A DNA stretch of 64,000 bases from Hymenobacter negativus. GTDB taxonomy: Bacteria > Bacteroidota > Bacteroidia > Cytophagales > Hymenobacteraceae. A program made the translations under genes and the position numbers. Of this stretch, positions 24,938-33,935 are shown piece after piece (the stretch's first letter is position 1; every line of letters begins with the position of its first letter). Below the pieces are notes generated by a model. That model searched no databases. It worked only from the letters and a program-made list of their open reading frames with translations, and was not told the origin of the DNA. The stretch spans positions 62,001-126,000 of the forward strand of contig NZ_JAGETZ010000002.1 in assembly GCF_017571495.1 (NCBI RefSeq), written 5' to 3'.

Positions 24938-27298
24938 TTAGTGATGGCTGGACCGCCTGGGCGCGGGCATGAGTGGGTAGTTGTTGTGAATCAAAGTAGT
25001 GTGCAGGGAGTCATAACGCCAGATGGCAGCAGATTCGGGTCGCAGCTCAAACTCATCGAAGACATACTTGCGGCCCTTCATCCAAATGCGTAGCTGCTGG
25101 CCAGGCCGGCGGCTATGGATATGAGCCGTCAAGCGCACCCAATCACCCAGCACATCGATACCAAACTTGGTTTCAACTACGCTGCTGTCTCCCGCCACCC
25201 CTTGAGCATCGGTTAGGCGCCAGTGCAGGCTGGGTAAGTCGTCGGTGCGCACGTAGGCCCATACCGAGGCTTCGTACGAGCCGGCCTGGGTTAACGGCTG
25301 GTCGGCTAGCAGGAACAGACCCTTGCGTACGACCTGGGCGCCCATGCCCAATAATGGCGCGGCCGTAACCGAAAATTTACCCACGGGCTTGGCCGTATCG
25401 AAGCTGCGGTGCACAACTTGCGGCGAGTCTGCCGAAGACCAGTAGCCCGGATACGCCCGGAGCGCGGCCTGCCGCTGCCTGAACTCCGCGACCAAGGGTG
25501 CACGTGCTTCCAGCCTATTGAGCGGCAGCGCAGCCAACCACACTGCCGAGTCGCGGTAGAAAACCTGGGCACGAGCCAATAAGGAAGCTTCGGCCGAATC
25601 GCGCGGGGCAGTGGCTGACACGACCAGCAGCAATGGACGTTGGTCGGGCAAATACGTTAGCAGCGTTTTGTCGATGGCCGGGTTACTAAGCACCTGTATC
25701 AATGCCTGTGCCTCGTGGAGCGGCGTGCGCGACAGCATGGTAGCCGCGATGGGCAGGCCGGTTTCGAGGGAAGCCCGCATGCTTTCGTACGAGCTTTTGT
25801 CGCTATTGAAAGTGGCAAAAACCTCGCTCCCAAGCGCATAATACGGAATAGGCAGGATGGCCTGAAAATCCGCAACGCGCCGACCGGCAATAGCGAGGCG
25901 GCGCTGGTAAACGGGCTGCTGACCAGGGGCTGTCGTCAGCACGCGGGTGGGGTAGTGTGGGTGCCGAATCTGGAAGGCTTTGTGCCCGGTGCTGAATACG
26001 CTTTCGGCGGCCCACAACAGCAGGGCTGTCGTCAGCATTATCGCTCCCGGCAGCGCATGGTGGTGCTGGCGCAGCCAGCGAAAAGCCTGGTACAGCGCAT
26101 AAGCGCCGTATGCGGAGTAGAAGTAGTAAAAAATCCAAGCGAAGCGTCCGATGGAACGGAACTGACGAAGTGGCCCCAGGAATGGCAGCAGGCCCTCCAA
26201 TCCCCACCGAAACGGCCATCCCATGGCAAACAACAAAATCAAAAAGCCTGCCCATAAACTGATGCGTAGCACCGGCGGCAGCGCCGGCCGCCGCAGCCGC
26301 TGCCAGTGCCGCCGCCGCAGGTGCCATCCCACACGCACCAGTGTGCCAATGACTACCACAGTGCCTGCCAAGCCCACGTAAGCCTGGCCTTCCCAACTGG
26401 GGTCGGGGGTATGGAAAATGCTTTGCCACCACCCAAGCACGGGTTGTTCGACCGGAAAAAACACACTCCAAATCGAAGAGCTATAGGCGAAGAATCCGTA
26501 GGGGTTACTCGGTCGGCCGGCCGCATAGGGGTCGGTCAGGGCCAGTGTGACTTGAAACAACACTACGGGTACTGCCAGTGTAAGCAGCACGGGCAGCCAG
26601 TAAGTGATGCGCTGGGGCCAGAGGGCTTTGCCGGAGGTCTGCCACCACTCCACGGCGCTGTGGGCCAGCAGCAGCAGGGCGCTGACAGGGAAATAGTACG
26701 GGTGCAGACAGCCGAAAAAAAGCGTGACTGCCGCGTAGGTGCCATACCAGCCCCAGCGCCGCCGGGCCTCGGTAGCGCGCACCACCACGTACCACAGAAT
26801 AGGGATAACGCAGGAGTAAGACAGTGCATAGTGACCGAGCAGCCGCTCCATCTGTGGGGCTAGCAGCACTATCAGGACGGTAACTGTGCCGGCGTACCAA
26901 GCTGGCAGGCGGCAGCGTCGCAGCAGCGCCAACAGCGGCGGAGCGCTCAGCAATTGCGCGCCCAACATGCAGCTATTGAACACAGCAACCGTGTTTACGG
27001 CTACGCCCCGACGCTGAAGCGCCGCCAGTACGAAAGAGAGCAGCGGCTGGTTGTCGGTGAAGACTACGTGCTCACCAAATGGGTAACTCATACCCGTGAA
27101 CCACAGACCAGCATCATGGCGGACGTACCAGAGGGACGTGTAATAGTTCTTCAGGCCGTCTTCGGCCGAGCTGAACAGGTAGCGGCCGGGGTGCCACAAC
27201 ACGGGGCCGAACAGCCCCGCAAGCACAAGCACCAATACAAGCAGCACTACGCCGTGGGTGAGCAATGCCACTGCCCGAGGAGACAAGCGGGCACTCAT
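24938..27298 (-). CDS. Large polytopic membrane protein with C-terminal beta-rich domain
   Basis: The product is 786 aa. The first membrane helix is followed by a loop containing GLKNYYTSLWYVRHD and MSYPFGEHVVFTDNQP, then about ten further membrane helices to about residue 450. A soluble C-terminal half follows whose last 150 residues end YVFDEFELRPE, a diverged form of the Y-[IL]-D-D ending seen in five other proteins of the locus. It overlaps the upstream GT2 gene by four bases (ATGA) and is probably in one operon with 27295 and 28136. It resembles GT-C or YfhO-like proteins and is likely a surface-glycan enzyme of unknown specificity. Confidence 0.72.
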   Translation of the reverse strand: MSARLSPRAVALLTHGVVLLVLVLVLAGLFGPVLWHPGRYLFSSAEDGLKNYYTSLWYVRHDAGLWFTGMSYPFGEHVVFTDNQPLLSFVLAALQRRGVAVNTVAVFNSCMLGAQLLSAPPLLALLRRCRLPAWYAGTVTVLIVLLAPQMERLLGHYALSYSCVIPILWYVVVRATEARRRWGWYGTYAAVTLFFGCLHPYYFPVSALLLLAHSAVEWWQTSGKALWPQRITYWLPVLLTLAVPVVLFQVTLALTDPYAAGRPSNPYGFFAYSSSIWSVFFPVEQPVLGWWQSIFHTPDPSWEGQAYVGLAGTVVVIGTLVRVGWHLRRRHWQRLRRPALPPVLRISLWAGFLILLFAMGWPFRWGLEGLLPFLGPLRQFRSIGRFAWIFYYFYSAYGAYALYQAFRWLRQHHHALPGAIMLTTALLLWAAESVFSTGHKAFQIRHPHYPTRVLTTAPGQQPVYQRRLAIAGRRVADFQAILPIPYYALGSEVFATFNSDKSSYESMRASLETGLPIAATMLSRTPLHEAQALIQVLSNPAIDKTLLTYLPDQRPLLLVVSATAPRDSAEASLLARAQVFYRDSAVWLAALPLNRLEARAPLVAEFRQRQAALRAYPGYWSSADSPQVVHRSFDTAKPVGKFSVTAAPLLGMGAQVVRKGLFLLADQPLTQAGSYEASVWAYVRTDDLPSLHWRLTDAQGVAGDSSVVETKFGIDVLGDWVRLTAHIHSRRPGQQLRIWMKGRKYVFDEFELRPESAAIWRYDSLHTTLIHNNYPLMPAPRRSSHH

Positions 27299-28116
27299 GT
27301 GAAGCGGGTTAAAAGGATTTTAAGGAAGCTCCCACTTTCGGCGAGCAGGATTTTGGGGCTCATCCGCGAGAAGATGACACCCGGCTTCAGGCGCACGGCT
27401 ACTGGCTCCACCCGTAGGCCGGCGGCCGGCCGCGAAGCCAGAAAAATAAATTCCAAATCGAACAGGTAGCGGTCAATTTGACCATGTAGGAACACCGCCC
27501 GGCCGCGCTGGTTGAAGCCCTTCAGGCCACATTGCGTGTCCGAAACGGCCAACCCCAACAGCAGGCGGGTGCTGCGGCGCAAGGTTTTTGATATCAAAAC
27601 CCGGGCCTGGGGAACGTGCGCATAGTAGGACTCATCACGGGTTCCCACAGCCACGTCGGCCCGGCCGGTGCGCAGGGTTTCGAATACCGCCGCTACGCTG
27701 GCTTCTTCGTAAGGAAAATCGATATCGGTGAACAGGCACAACTCCTCCTGAACCTGGGTAACACCGGTGCGCAGGGCATAGCCCTTGCCGTGGTTGACGG
27801 GGTAGTGCAGGTAGGTGAACTGGGGCAAGTGCGCCCGCAGCAGCGCTAAATCAGCCTCAGCTAAACCAACTGAACCGTCGTTGATGAGGTATAAATGCAC
27901 ACTTACATCGGCCGGCAGAAGTGCTTGCAATCGGTCCAGGCTGGTCAGGATATTAGCCGCCCAGCCTTTCGGTGGCTTGTAGCAAGGCAGCACGAGCGCA
28001 AATGCCGAAGCAGGTAGGGAATTAGGCAATGAGGGACCAGAAAAGTGAGGAAGGCTCCGCAAATATCCGAATAAACACGCCGGCCTGACAACGGACCAGC
28101 ATGCTCCTTTTCTCAC
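27295..28116 (-). CDS. GT2 glycosyltransferase, ALG5/polyprenyl-phosphate sugar synthase-like
   Basis: The product is 273 aa. The GT-A domain has LVLPCYKPPKGW, INDGSVGLAEADLALL, NHGKGYALRTG, the DxD-type TDIDFPYEEAS and, near the end, SDTQCGLKGFNQRGRAVF, a motif of ALG5-like enzymes that make polyprenyl-phosphate-glucose. The first 30 residues before LPASAF look unstructured, so the true start may be further in, but no better ATG is present. Its stop overlaps the start of 24938 by four bases. It probably supplies a lipid-linked sugar donor to the GT-C proteins of this locus. Confidence 0.85.
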   Translation of the reverse strand: MRKGACWSVVRPACLFGYLRSLPHFSGPSLPNSLPASAFALVLPCYKPPKGWAANILTSLDRLQALLPADVSVHLYLINDGSVGLAEADLALLRAHLPQFTYLHYPVNHGKGYALRTGVTQVQEELCLFTDIDFPYEEASVAAVFETLRTGRADVAVGTRDESYYAHVPQARVLISKTLRRSTRLLLGLAVSDTQCGLKGFNQRGRAVFLHGQIDRYLFDLEFIFLASRPAAGLRVEPVAVRLKPGVIFSRMSPKILLAESGSFLKILLTRFT

Positions 28117-28135
28117 CAGCGTATTCCTTCACGAA

Positions 28136-29923
28136 TTACGGCTTACGGGGCGAGACGGAAGCATCTTTGCTCCGGGACGGCAGCGCCAGCAGCACGTATC
28201 CATCCACCAACTGCTCCTGGTAGCCGTATGGCTGTAGCAGCTGACGTAAATAGGCATGCACCGGTTTGTCACGGAAGTCGGGATGGATAACGAAAGCCGC
28301 AGGGTCGTAGGTGCGCAGGAAATCCTGCATCTGCTGGGCCGTGGGCGGCGCGGGAAGCAAGGAGTCCGGATGGGTCTGGGATTGGAGCAAAGCGTGTAGC
28401 ACGGGCTGCTGGTCGAGCGATGCAAACAGCTCAGGCGACACCCGCGACAAGTAGCCGATGGGTAGTTTCTTCGCGTGCTCCGTTTGGTAGAACATATGCT
28501 CCGGCTGCATCAACCCTACCTGGCGGGTGCCGTCCAGAATGCCCAACGGAATGGGCACCAGCGACGTACCTGGCAGCTTAGCTACTTCCCGAAACACACG
28601 GGGTATAGCAGCCTGCGACATTCGCTGGTAGGGCGTTGGCCAGAATTCCACCAGCACCAGACCTGCCAGCAGCAGGCTCAACCCCAGACGCATGGCCGGT
28701 GCCAGCCGGGTGGTCCAAGCAGCTTCTAGGGCACTGAAGGAAACAATGGGCAGCAACAGGCCCACCATCAGAATCCAGCGGGTGGGGCACCGAATATTGT
28801 TAAAAAAGGGAATAAAATGGATAATAGCAGTGGGCAGATTTAGCCGGTCGTGCCCATAAATGCGCATGGTTGGCACGGTGAAGAGCAAAAAAATGACCAA
28901 CACCCAAGCCAGTGGCCGGCCCTTTTCACTCTGAAAGCGTTGTGACAACGGCCGTTGCCGGGCCAGACGCATCAGCCAAAGCACCAGTGCCAGCAGAGGC
29001 AGCGCGTAGCCAATGAAGAGCGTGTTTTCGAGCGAGCCAGGTGCGTTGAATACCTTGGCGTTGTTGTAAAGCCGCGCCGCCCAGTCGCTGTAGAGGAACC
29101 GGCTGGTTGGCGGTGGCATCAGGAAAGCCACCAAATCGCCGGCCCACCAGAGGCTGAATTCGGGCAGGCCCGACAAGCGCAACAGCCTGACAATGATGTG
29201 CCCGGCTACCAGAATAACCACGAGCCATGCCCAGGTACGCCATGCCCGCCAATTGATGCGCCCGATGCGAAACCAGAACCACGCCGCATACGCCAGCGAA
29301 AAATACAGTAGCCCAAATAGCACGTAATAGTCGCTGAGCAGCGTGAGCACCCCCAGCCCAAAACACCCCACTACCGCACCCCAACTACGCACCCGTGGCA
29401 GAAACTTTCCTTCCGTAAACTCAAAGGCCCTCAAAAATAGCAGAATGTAGAACGGGATGGTAGCCGTAAGCTGCAGGTTGAAATGCTGGGTGAGGCGCTG
29501 CAGCTTGAAAGGCGAATACGTAAAAACAAAGCCCGCCAACAAACCTAAAACCGGACTTTGCACCCAACGCCGCGCCAGCAGATAAGCCCCCGCGCCTGAT
29601 GCAGCAGCGCTCAGTAGCAATCCCAAATTCACGGCCAGAATAGGGTTATTCAGACCCAAGTTGAGCAGGCCCAGCACGGGCAGGTAGCCGTGCATAATAA
29701 GTCCGGTGCCCTGAGGAAAGAACAGCCAATCCGTAACATATGGGTTATGCCCACTGAGCGCCAGCTTGCGAAAATGCCAGGCATCCCAGATGTATCCACA
29801 GGAGTCACCGCCTGATACAGCTAAAAAAGATATCTTGAAATTTGCCGCCAGCGGCCAGGTAAAGACTACGAACAACAGGCCGTAGAAGGCTAGCAGAAGA
29901 ATGATGCGCAACCCGTTTTTCAT
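28136..29923 (-). CDS. Polytopic membrane protein, GT-C-like
   Basis: The product is 595 aa with about ten to twelve membrane helices up to about residue 440, followed by a soluble domain of about 130 residues. The first external loop reads SGGDSCGYIWDAWHF and continues TDWLFFPQGTGL, echoing the loop of 24938 (MSYPFGEH). The soluble tail (PGTSLVPIPLGILDGTRQVG onward) lacks the Y-I-D-D ending. It is probably the first gene of the operon 28136-27295-24938, with a promoter at 29974-29981. A membrane glycosyltransferase role is likely but specificity is unknown. Confidence 0.7.
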   Translation of the reverse strand: MKNGLRIILLLAFYGLLFVVFTWPLAANFKISFLAVSGGDSCGYIWDAWHFRKLALSGHNPYVTDWLFFPQGTGLIMHGYLPVLGLLNLGLNNPILAVNLGLLLSAAASGAGAYLLARRWVQSPVLGLLAGFVFTYSPFKLQRLTQHFNLQLTATIPFYILLFLRAFEFTEGKFLPRVRSWGAVVGCFGLGVLTLLSDYYVLFGLLYFSLAYAAWFWFRIGRINWRAWRTWAWLVVILVAGHIIVRLLRLSGLPEFSLWWAGDLVAFLMPPPTSRFLYSDWAARLYNNAKVFNAPGSLENTLFIGYALPLLALVLWLMRLARQRPLSQRFQSEKGRPLAWVLVIFLLFTVPTMRIYGHDRLNLPTAIIHFIPFFNNIRCPTRWILMVGLLLPIVSFSALEAAWTTRLAPAMRLGLSLLLAGLVLVEFWPTPYQRMSQAAIPRVFREVAKLPGTSLVPIPLGILDGTRQVGLMQPEHMFYQTEHAKKLPIGYLSRVSPELFASLDQQPVLHALLQSQTHPDSLLPAPPTAQQMQDFLRTYDPAAFVIHPDFRDKPVHAYLRQLLQPYGYQEQLVDGYVLLALPSRSKDASVSPRKP

Positions 29924-29973
29924 AGTGCCATAGGAGCCGCTGAAAGGAATAATGACGTGGCCCGGCCATTGGA

Positions 29974-29981
29974 CAAAAGTA
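29974..29981 (-). promoter_or_regulatory. -7 element (TACTTTTG) for the GT operon
   Basis: An exact TAnnTTTG match on the minus strand, 50 bases before the ATG at 29923. It probably drives 28136, 27295 and 24938. The divergent 3-HAO gene starts at 30141. Confidence 0.5.
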
Positions 29982-30105
29982 GCGCAACCTTTTTGCGAAG
30001 CCCGAACGGCAATTCAAAGTATTATTTGGCACTTTAAAAGCAGTTGCGGGCGGTCGATTGCAAGGCTTTCGCTTCTGCTCAGCGCAGCACTGACTGTTGC
30101 ATGGC

Positions 30106-30113
30106 TATTTTTG
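30106..30113 (+). promoter_or_regulatory. -7 element (TATTTTTG) for the 3-HAO/ACMSD genes
   Basis: An exact TAnnTTTG match 27 bases before the ATG at 30141. It lies inside the longer open frame that could start at 29952 and supports the shorter, family-length 3-HAO. No clean -33 TTG is seen at the normal distance. Confidence 0.5.
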
Positions 30114-30140
30114 ATGCCACTCCCCCTTAATTTCCTGCCC

Positions 30141-30665
30141 ATGATAACGCGCCCCTTCAACTTCCAAAAATGGATTGACGAACACCGCCACCTGTTAAAG
30201 CCCCCGGTGGGCAACCAGCAGGTGTTCAAAGACAATAAAGATTTTATCGTGATGGTGGTGGGTGGCCCCAACGCCCGCAAAGACTACCACGTAGATGCCG
30301 GCGAGGAGCTGTTCTGGCAAATTGAGGGTACGATGACCGTGAAAATCATTGAGGATGGCAAGCCCGTCGACATCACCATCGGGCCCGGCGAGATGTTCCT
30401 GCTCCCGCCCTACGTGCCGCACTCCCCGCGGCGGCCGGCCGGCACGGTAGGCCTGGTGCTGGAACGCTACCGCACCACCGACGAGCCCGATGGCTTCCAG
30501 TGGTACTGCGAAAACTGCGGCAACAAGCTCTACGAAGAATTTGCTGAAATCACAGATATAGTAGCTCAGCTGCCGCCCATCATGAACGCCTTTTGGCAAG
30601 ACGACAACAAGCGCACCTGCAAAGTGTGCGGCACTTACATGGAAGCCCCCGCTCCGGTTGCCTAG
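30141..30665 (+). CDS. nbaC: 3-hydroxyanthranilate 3,4-dioxygenase
   Basis: The product is 174 aa from the ATG at 30141. The longer frame from 29952 would add 63 non-homologous residues. The enzyme opens the ring of 3-hydroxyanthranilate to 2-amino-3-carboxymuconate semialdehyde. Cupin iron ligands are in place: His50, Glu56 and His94 (YVPHSPRR), with substrate-binding Arg46 and Arg98 and Glu108. The bacterial-type C-terminal rubredoxin-like iron site is complete: C123-x2-C126 and C160-x2-C163. ACMSD follows on the same strand after 53 bases. Identification is very firm. Confidence 0.96.
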   Translation: MITRPFNFQKWIDEHRHLLKPPVGNQQVFKDNKDFIVMVVGGPNARKDYHVDAGEELFWQIEGTMTVKIIEDGKPVDITIGPGEMFLLPPYVPHSPRRPAGTVGLVLERYRTTDEPDGFQWYCENCGNKLYEEFAEITDIVAQLPPIMNAFWQDDNKRTCKVCGTYMEAPAPVA

Positions 30666-30718
30666 TAGCCGTTCTGCGCTACCCAATCCCCCACTCCCCT
30701 CGCCCACCACCCTGCCCG

Positions 30719-31726
30719 TTGCTTTCCATCGATATTCACACCCACATTTTGCCCGAGCGCTGGCCCGACCTGCGCGAACGGTACGGCTACGGCGGCTTCA
30801 TCCGGCTCGACCACCATAAGCCCTGTTGCGCCCGCATGATGCAGGACGACAAGTTCTTCCGCGAAGTGCAGGACAACTGTTGGGACCCCGCCGTGCGGAT
30901 GCGCGAGTACGACCAGTTTGGCGTGCAGGTGCAGGTGCTGAGCACGGTACCCGTGATGTTCAGCTACTGGGCCCAGCCACTGGATTGCTTCGATTTGAGC
31001 CAACTGCTGAACGACCACATTGCTGATGTGGTGCGCCGTTATCCCACCCGCTTTGTGGGCTTAGGCACCATCCCGATGCAGGCCCCCGACCTGGCTATTC
31101 GGGAACTGGAGCGCTGCATGAAAATTGGCCTGGCTGGCGTGCAGATTGGCTCGCACATCAACGACTGGAACCTAGACGCGCCGGAGCTGTTCGAAGTATT
31201 CGCCGCTGCCGAAGAGCTGGGTGCTTGCGTATTTGTGCACCCCTGGGACATGATGGCCCAACAAAAAATGCCCAAGTACTGGCTCCCTTGGCTGGTGGGC
31301 ATGCCCGCCGAAAGCACGCTGGCGTTGTGCTCACTCATCTTTGGCGGGGTGCTGGAGCGGCTGCCCAACCTGCGCGTAGCAGTAGCCCACGGTGGGGGCT
31401 CCTTCGCCAGCACCATCGGTCGCATCGAGCATGGCTGGCAGGTGCGACCGGATTTGTGCGCCATTGATAACCCACACAACCCCCGCAAGTACCTTGGCAA
31501 GTTCTGGGTCGACTCTCTGGTGCACGACCCGCTGATGCTGGACTACCTGATGAAGACGCTCGGCGCCGACAAAATCACACTTGGCACCGACTACCCATTT
31601 CCGCTGGGTGAGTTGGAACCGGGTCAGCTCATCAAGTCCATGCCCTTTGCGGACGATATTAAGGCCCGCATGCTGGGCCAGAATGCGCTGGACTGGCTGG
31701 GGCTATCGGCAAGACGGTTTATCTAG
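30719..31726 (+). CDS. 2-amino-3-carboxymuconate-6-semialdehyde decarboxylase (ACMSD)
   Basis: The product is 335 aa, the usual ACMSD length, from a TTG at 30719. The open frame extends to 30593, but that part overlaps the 3-HAO gene and is not homologous. The metal-dependent amidohydrolase fold is complete: His7 and His9 (DIHTHILP), His174 (VHPWDM), His224 (AHGGGSF) and Asp291 (GTDYPFP), matching the zinc ligands and catalytic His of ACMSD. It decarboxylates the product of 3-HAO to 2-aminomuconic semialdehyde, the substrate of the ALDH at 12814, and so diverts flux from quinolinate. Confidence 0.93.
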   Translation: MLSIDIHTHILPERWPDLRERYGYGGFIRLDHHKPCCARMMQDDKFFREVQDNCWDPAVRMREYDQFGVQVQVLSTVPVMFSYWAQPLDCFDLSQLLNDHIADVVRRYPTRFVGLGTIPMQAPDLAIRELERCMKIGLAGVQIGSHINDWNLDAPELFEVFAAAEELGACVFVHPWDMMAQQKMPKYWLPWLVGMPAESTLALCSLIFGGVLERLPNLRVAVAHGGGSFASTIGRIEHGWQVRPDLCAIDNPHNPRKYLGKFWVDSLVHDPLMLDYLMKTLGADKITLGTDYPFPLGELEPGQLIKSMPFADDIKARMLGQNALDWLGLSARRFI

Positions 31727-31729
31727 TAT

Positions 31730-31737
31730 TAACTTTA
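31730..31737 (+). promoter_or_regulatory. Candidate -7 element for lipoprotein copy 3
   Basis: TAACTTTA is one mismatch from TAnnTTTG and lies 30 bases before the ATG at 31768, just past the ACMSD stop. Motif match only. Confidence 0.3.
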
Positions 31738-31767
31738 GCCCATTATTTTTTAGTAAAAAAATTCCGA

Positions 31768-32379
31768 ATGGTTTCAGGCCCAATCCGGCTTAGGCAATTG
31801 GCAACTTGGCTTGCGCTGCCAGGATTAGTGCTGCTGGCAGGCTGCACTCCGCCCGACTTGGGTCAGGTAATATTCAGCCAAGATTTTGAGCAGCCCATTA
31901 GTCCTAGTGGTCCCGTAGTAGCGGACATTGCAGCCCCTAGCCTTAGCTCTGAACAAGTCCATTCCGGACAATTTGCAGTTAAGCTAGACCAGAGCCATAA
32001 CACAGCTCTGCTGTGCGGCACTACTTGGGAAGCATTGGGTCGTCCCCGCCACCTGCGGCTGCGGCTGTGGATGTGGCAATCTGGAATTCGTCAAAACTCT
32101 GCCAACTTAACCTTGCTCGTGCAACGGCCTGATTCTGGCAAAACGGCAGGTCTGCTTCACTTCCAGCAGATGGTCTTGAACGAAGCCGTACGCCAGCGTC
32201 GACAATGGAAACCGACCACACTGTTTACCCGTCTGCCGCGCGACCTCCGCCCCACTGATGAGATAGCAGTATGCTTGTGGGGACCTAATGTTGGCGAGAA
32301 CAACGCTGTTTATATTGATGATGTTACCCTTGAAAATGAAGACAGCAACTCCGTCCAATCCGCTGATAATGGCCACTAA
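31768..32379 (+). CDS. Lipoprotein with beta-rich Y-I-D-D domain (copy 3)
   Basis: The product is 203 aa. The signal peptide ends in the lipobox VLLAGC. The mature domain begins FSQDFEQPISPSG, contains QVHSGQFAVKLDQS and ends AVYIDDVTLENED, the same order of landmarks as the lipoproteins at 14658 and 20800. A short polar tail follows. It overlaps the start of the PIG-V-like gene by 11 bases. The pairing of such a lipoprotein with a following GT-C gene therefore occurs three times. Function unknown; periplasmic or surface carbohydrate binding is inference. Confidence 0.8.
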   Translation: MVSGPIRLRQLATWLALPGLVLLAGCTPPDLGQVIFSQDFEQPISPSGPVVADIAAPSLSSEQVHSGQFAVKLDQSHNTALLCGTTWEALGRPRHLRLRLWMWQSGIRQNSANLTLLVQRPDSGKTAGLLHFQQMVLNEAVRQRRQWKPTTLFTRLPRDLRPTDEIAVCLWGPNVGENNAVYIDDVTLENEDSNSVQSADNGH

Positions 32380-33667
32380 AATATCAGGGCCAGCGTGGCT
32401 GCTGGTTTTGGCCATACACGGATTGCTGGTGGTAGCCTTATACGCTGCTTTCTATAATTTTGGGCTGTTTGACTACGCCCCCAATTCCACGCAGCTTATT
32501 TGCTGGGACGCAGGTTGGTTTTATGGTGTCCATTTGAATGGTTACATTGCTAACGAAGGCCAAAGCAATATACCCTTTTTCCCACTTTTTCCTTACCTAT
32601 GGCGCTTGCTGGGACTTGATGCATTGGGCATTAGCATCTTTAATGCGGGGCTATTACTGCTGAGCGGGGCGTGGCTAGGCCGCACCTTTGGCTTACGGCG
32701 ACACCAGGTCTTATTGTTGTTGTCGCTACCATCGATTATGTTTTGCCTAGTGCCCTATGCTGAGGCACTGTTCTTCTTTTTCGGCGTCATTTTATTACGT
32801 GGCCTGCATCGCCAGCATCTGGGTCTCACCTTGCTGGGGCTATTGGGCTGCTGCCTCACCCGTTCGGCTGCCACGCTCTTCGTCCCAGCCCTAGTATTGG
32901 CCGAAGTGCTGGCCTGCACCAGCCGGGCCGACCTGCCCCGGCTGGCCCTGCGCCTAAGTGCCGGCTTGGCTACAATAGCCGCCGCACTAGGTATGGTGAT
33001 GTACCTGCACTGGAAAGCCACCGGCAATGCCTTTGCGCTTCTCGAATCCTACCAGCACTGGGGCCACGAAATAACCTGGCTGCTACCAAAGCAACTGCAC
33101 AGCTCGGCCGGGGCACCCATGCTAGGGCTAGACCTGCTGGCCTTACTCACGGTAACGCTGGCAACAGGGGCGGCATTGGGGCTATGTATTCGCTGGCTGC
33201 GGGGTTGGCTGCGACCTAGTCCGGCTGAGGTAGCGCCTTCGCGAGCCGTCGTTTTTTCGCTGGGCTACTGCGTAGGCATTCTGGCATTTTTGGGGCTCTA
33301 TCAGGCTGGCGACCTTGCTAATAGTAGCCGCTATGTACTTGCGACGCCTTTTTTTGGAGTATTAGTAGCCCAGTTGCCTCACTGGCAACACCTGCGACGT
33401 ACTACGCGCTGGCAATTGATTGGTGTGGTGAGCAGCCTCATGTTGGCCTTAGCCGTTTGGTGCGGCTGGCCTCTGCGCTTTCCTGGCTTTTTCCCGGGCG
33501 AAACCATCTTTTACTTCCTCATGTGGGCCGTTTATGTCTGGCTCTATCTCGCCGCTTTCAGCACTTGGCGCTATAGTCGTGAAGTGCGCACCGGTCTATA
33601 CGTCGTCAATGTGATGTACCAGATGGTATTGCTTAATCTGTTTTTGCTGGCGGCCTGGCTGGGTTAG
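32369..33667 (+). CDS. PIG-V-like GT-C mannosyltransferase family membrane protein
   Basis: The product is 432 aa from the ATG at 32369, which overlaps the lipoprotein stop. ATG 32336 (11 codons earlier) is an equally possible start. After the first helix the loop reads LICWDAGWFYGVHLNGY and NIPFFPLFPYLWRLLGL, the pattern of the PIG-V/GT76 family (WD...WY...GY...FFPLYP). About ten membrane helices follow. Homologous enzymes move mannose from a lipid phosphate on the outer side of the membrane. It lies between lipoprotein copy 3 and the kynureninase fragment, inside the kynurenine gene series. Confidence 0.78.
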   Translation: MATKISGPAWLLVLAIHGLLVVALYAAFYNFGLFDYAPNSTQLICWDAGWFYGVHLNGYIANEGQSNIPFFPLFPYLWRLLGLDALGISIFNAGLLLLSGAWLGRTFGLRRHQVLLLLSLPSIMFCLVPYAEALFFFFGVILLRGLHRQHLGLTLLGLLGCCLTRSAATLFVPALVLAEVLACTSRADLPRLALRLSAGLATIAAALGMVMYLHWKATGNAFALLESYQHWGHEITWLLPKQLHSSAGAPMLGLDLLALLTVTLATGAALGLCIRWLRGWLRPSPAEVAPSRAVVFSLGYCVGILAFLGLYQAGDLANSSRYVLATPFFGVLVAQLPHWQHLRRTTRWQLIGVVSSLMLALAVWCGWPLRFPGFFPGETIFYFLMWAVYVWLYLAAFSTWRYSREVRTGLYVVNVMYQMVLLNLFLLAAWLG

Positions 33668-33774
33668 TATTTGTACTGGATAGCCCGCCAAGATGATGTA
33701 CAATGATGCTGCGTGTCGAACAGTACTTGCTTTCTCTTTCGGGATTTCCTGCTTGATTTACTAAAATTTTGCTA

Positions 33775-33925
33775 CCCACCTCGACGCAAACGTCCATTAA
33801 CCGCTTTCCGTCAGGAATTTTACCTACTACCAGACCCCGACAGCCAGCCCTGCGCCTACTTCTGCGGCAATTCGCTGGGCCTAGTGCCCAAGGCCACCCG
33901 CGCCGCCGAGCAGGGATTTGAGACC
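33775..33925 (+). pseudogene. Truncated duplicate of the 5' end of kynureninase
   Basis: This 151-base stretch aligns with 35453-35607 of the intact kynU with about 19 mismatches, a 1-base gap and a 3-base gap by hand count. It includes an unbroken identical run of about 41 bases (coding CAYFCGNSLGL). The translated piece PLTAFRQEFYLLPDPDSQPC continues to EQGFET, where homology stops. The remaining kynureninase sequence is missing, and the next gene starts 11 bases later. The 1-base gap shifts the frame relative to kynU near the N-terminus. It is a decayed copy, not a working gene, and marks a past duplication at this site. Confidence 0.9.
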
Positions 33926-33935
33926 GATAGCCGGC

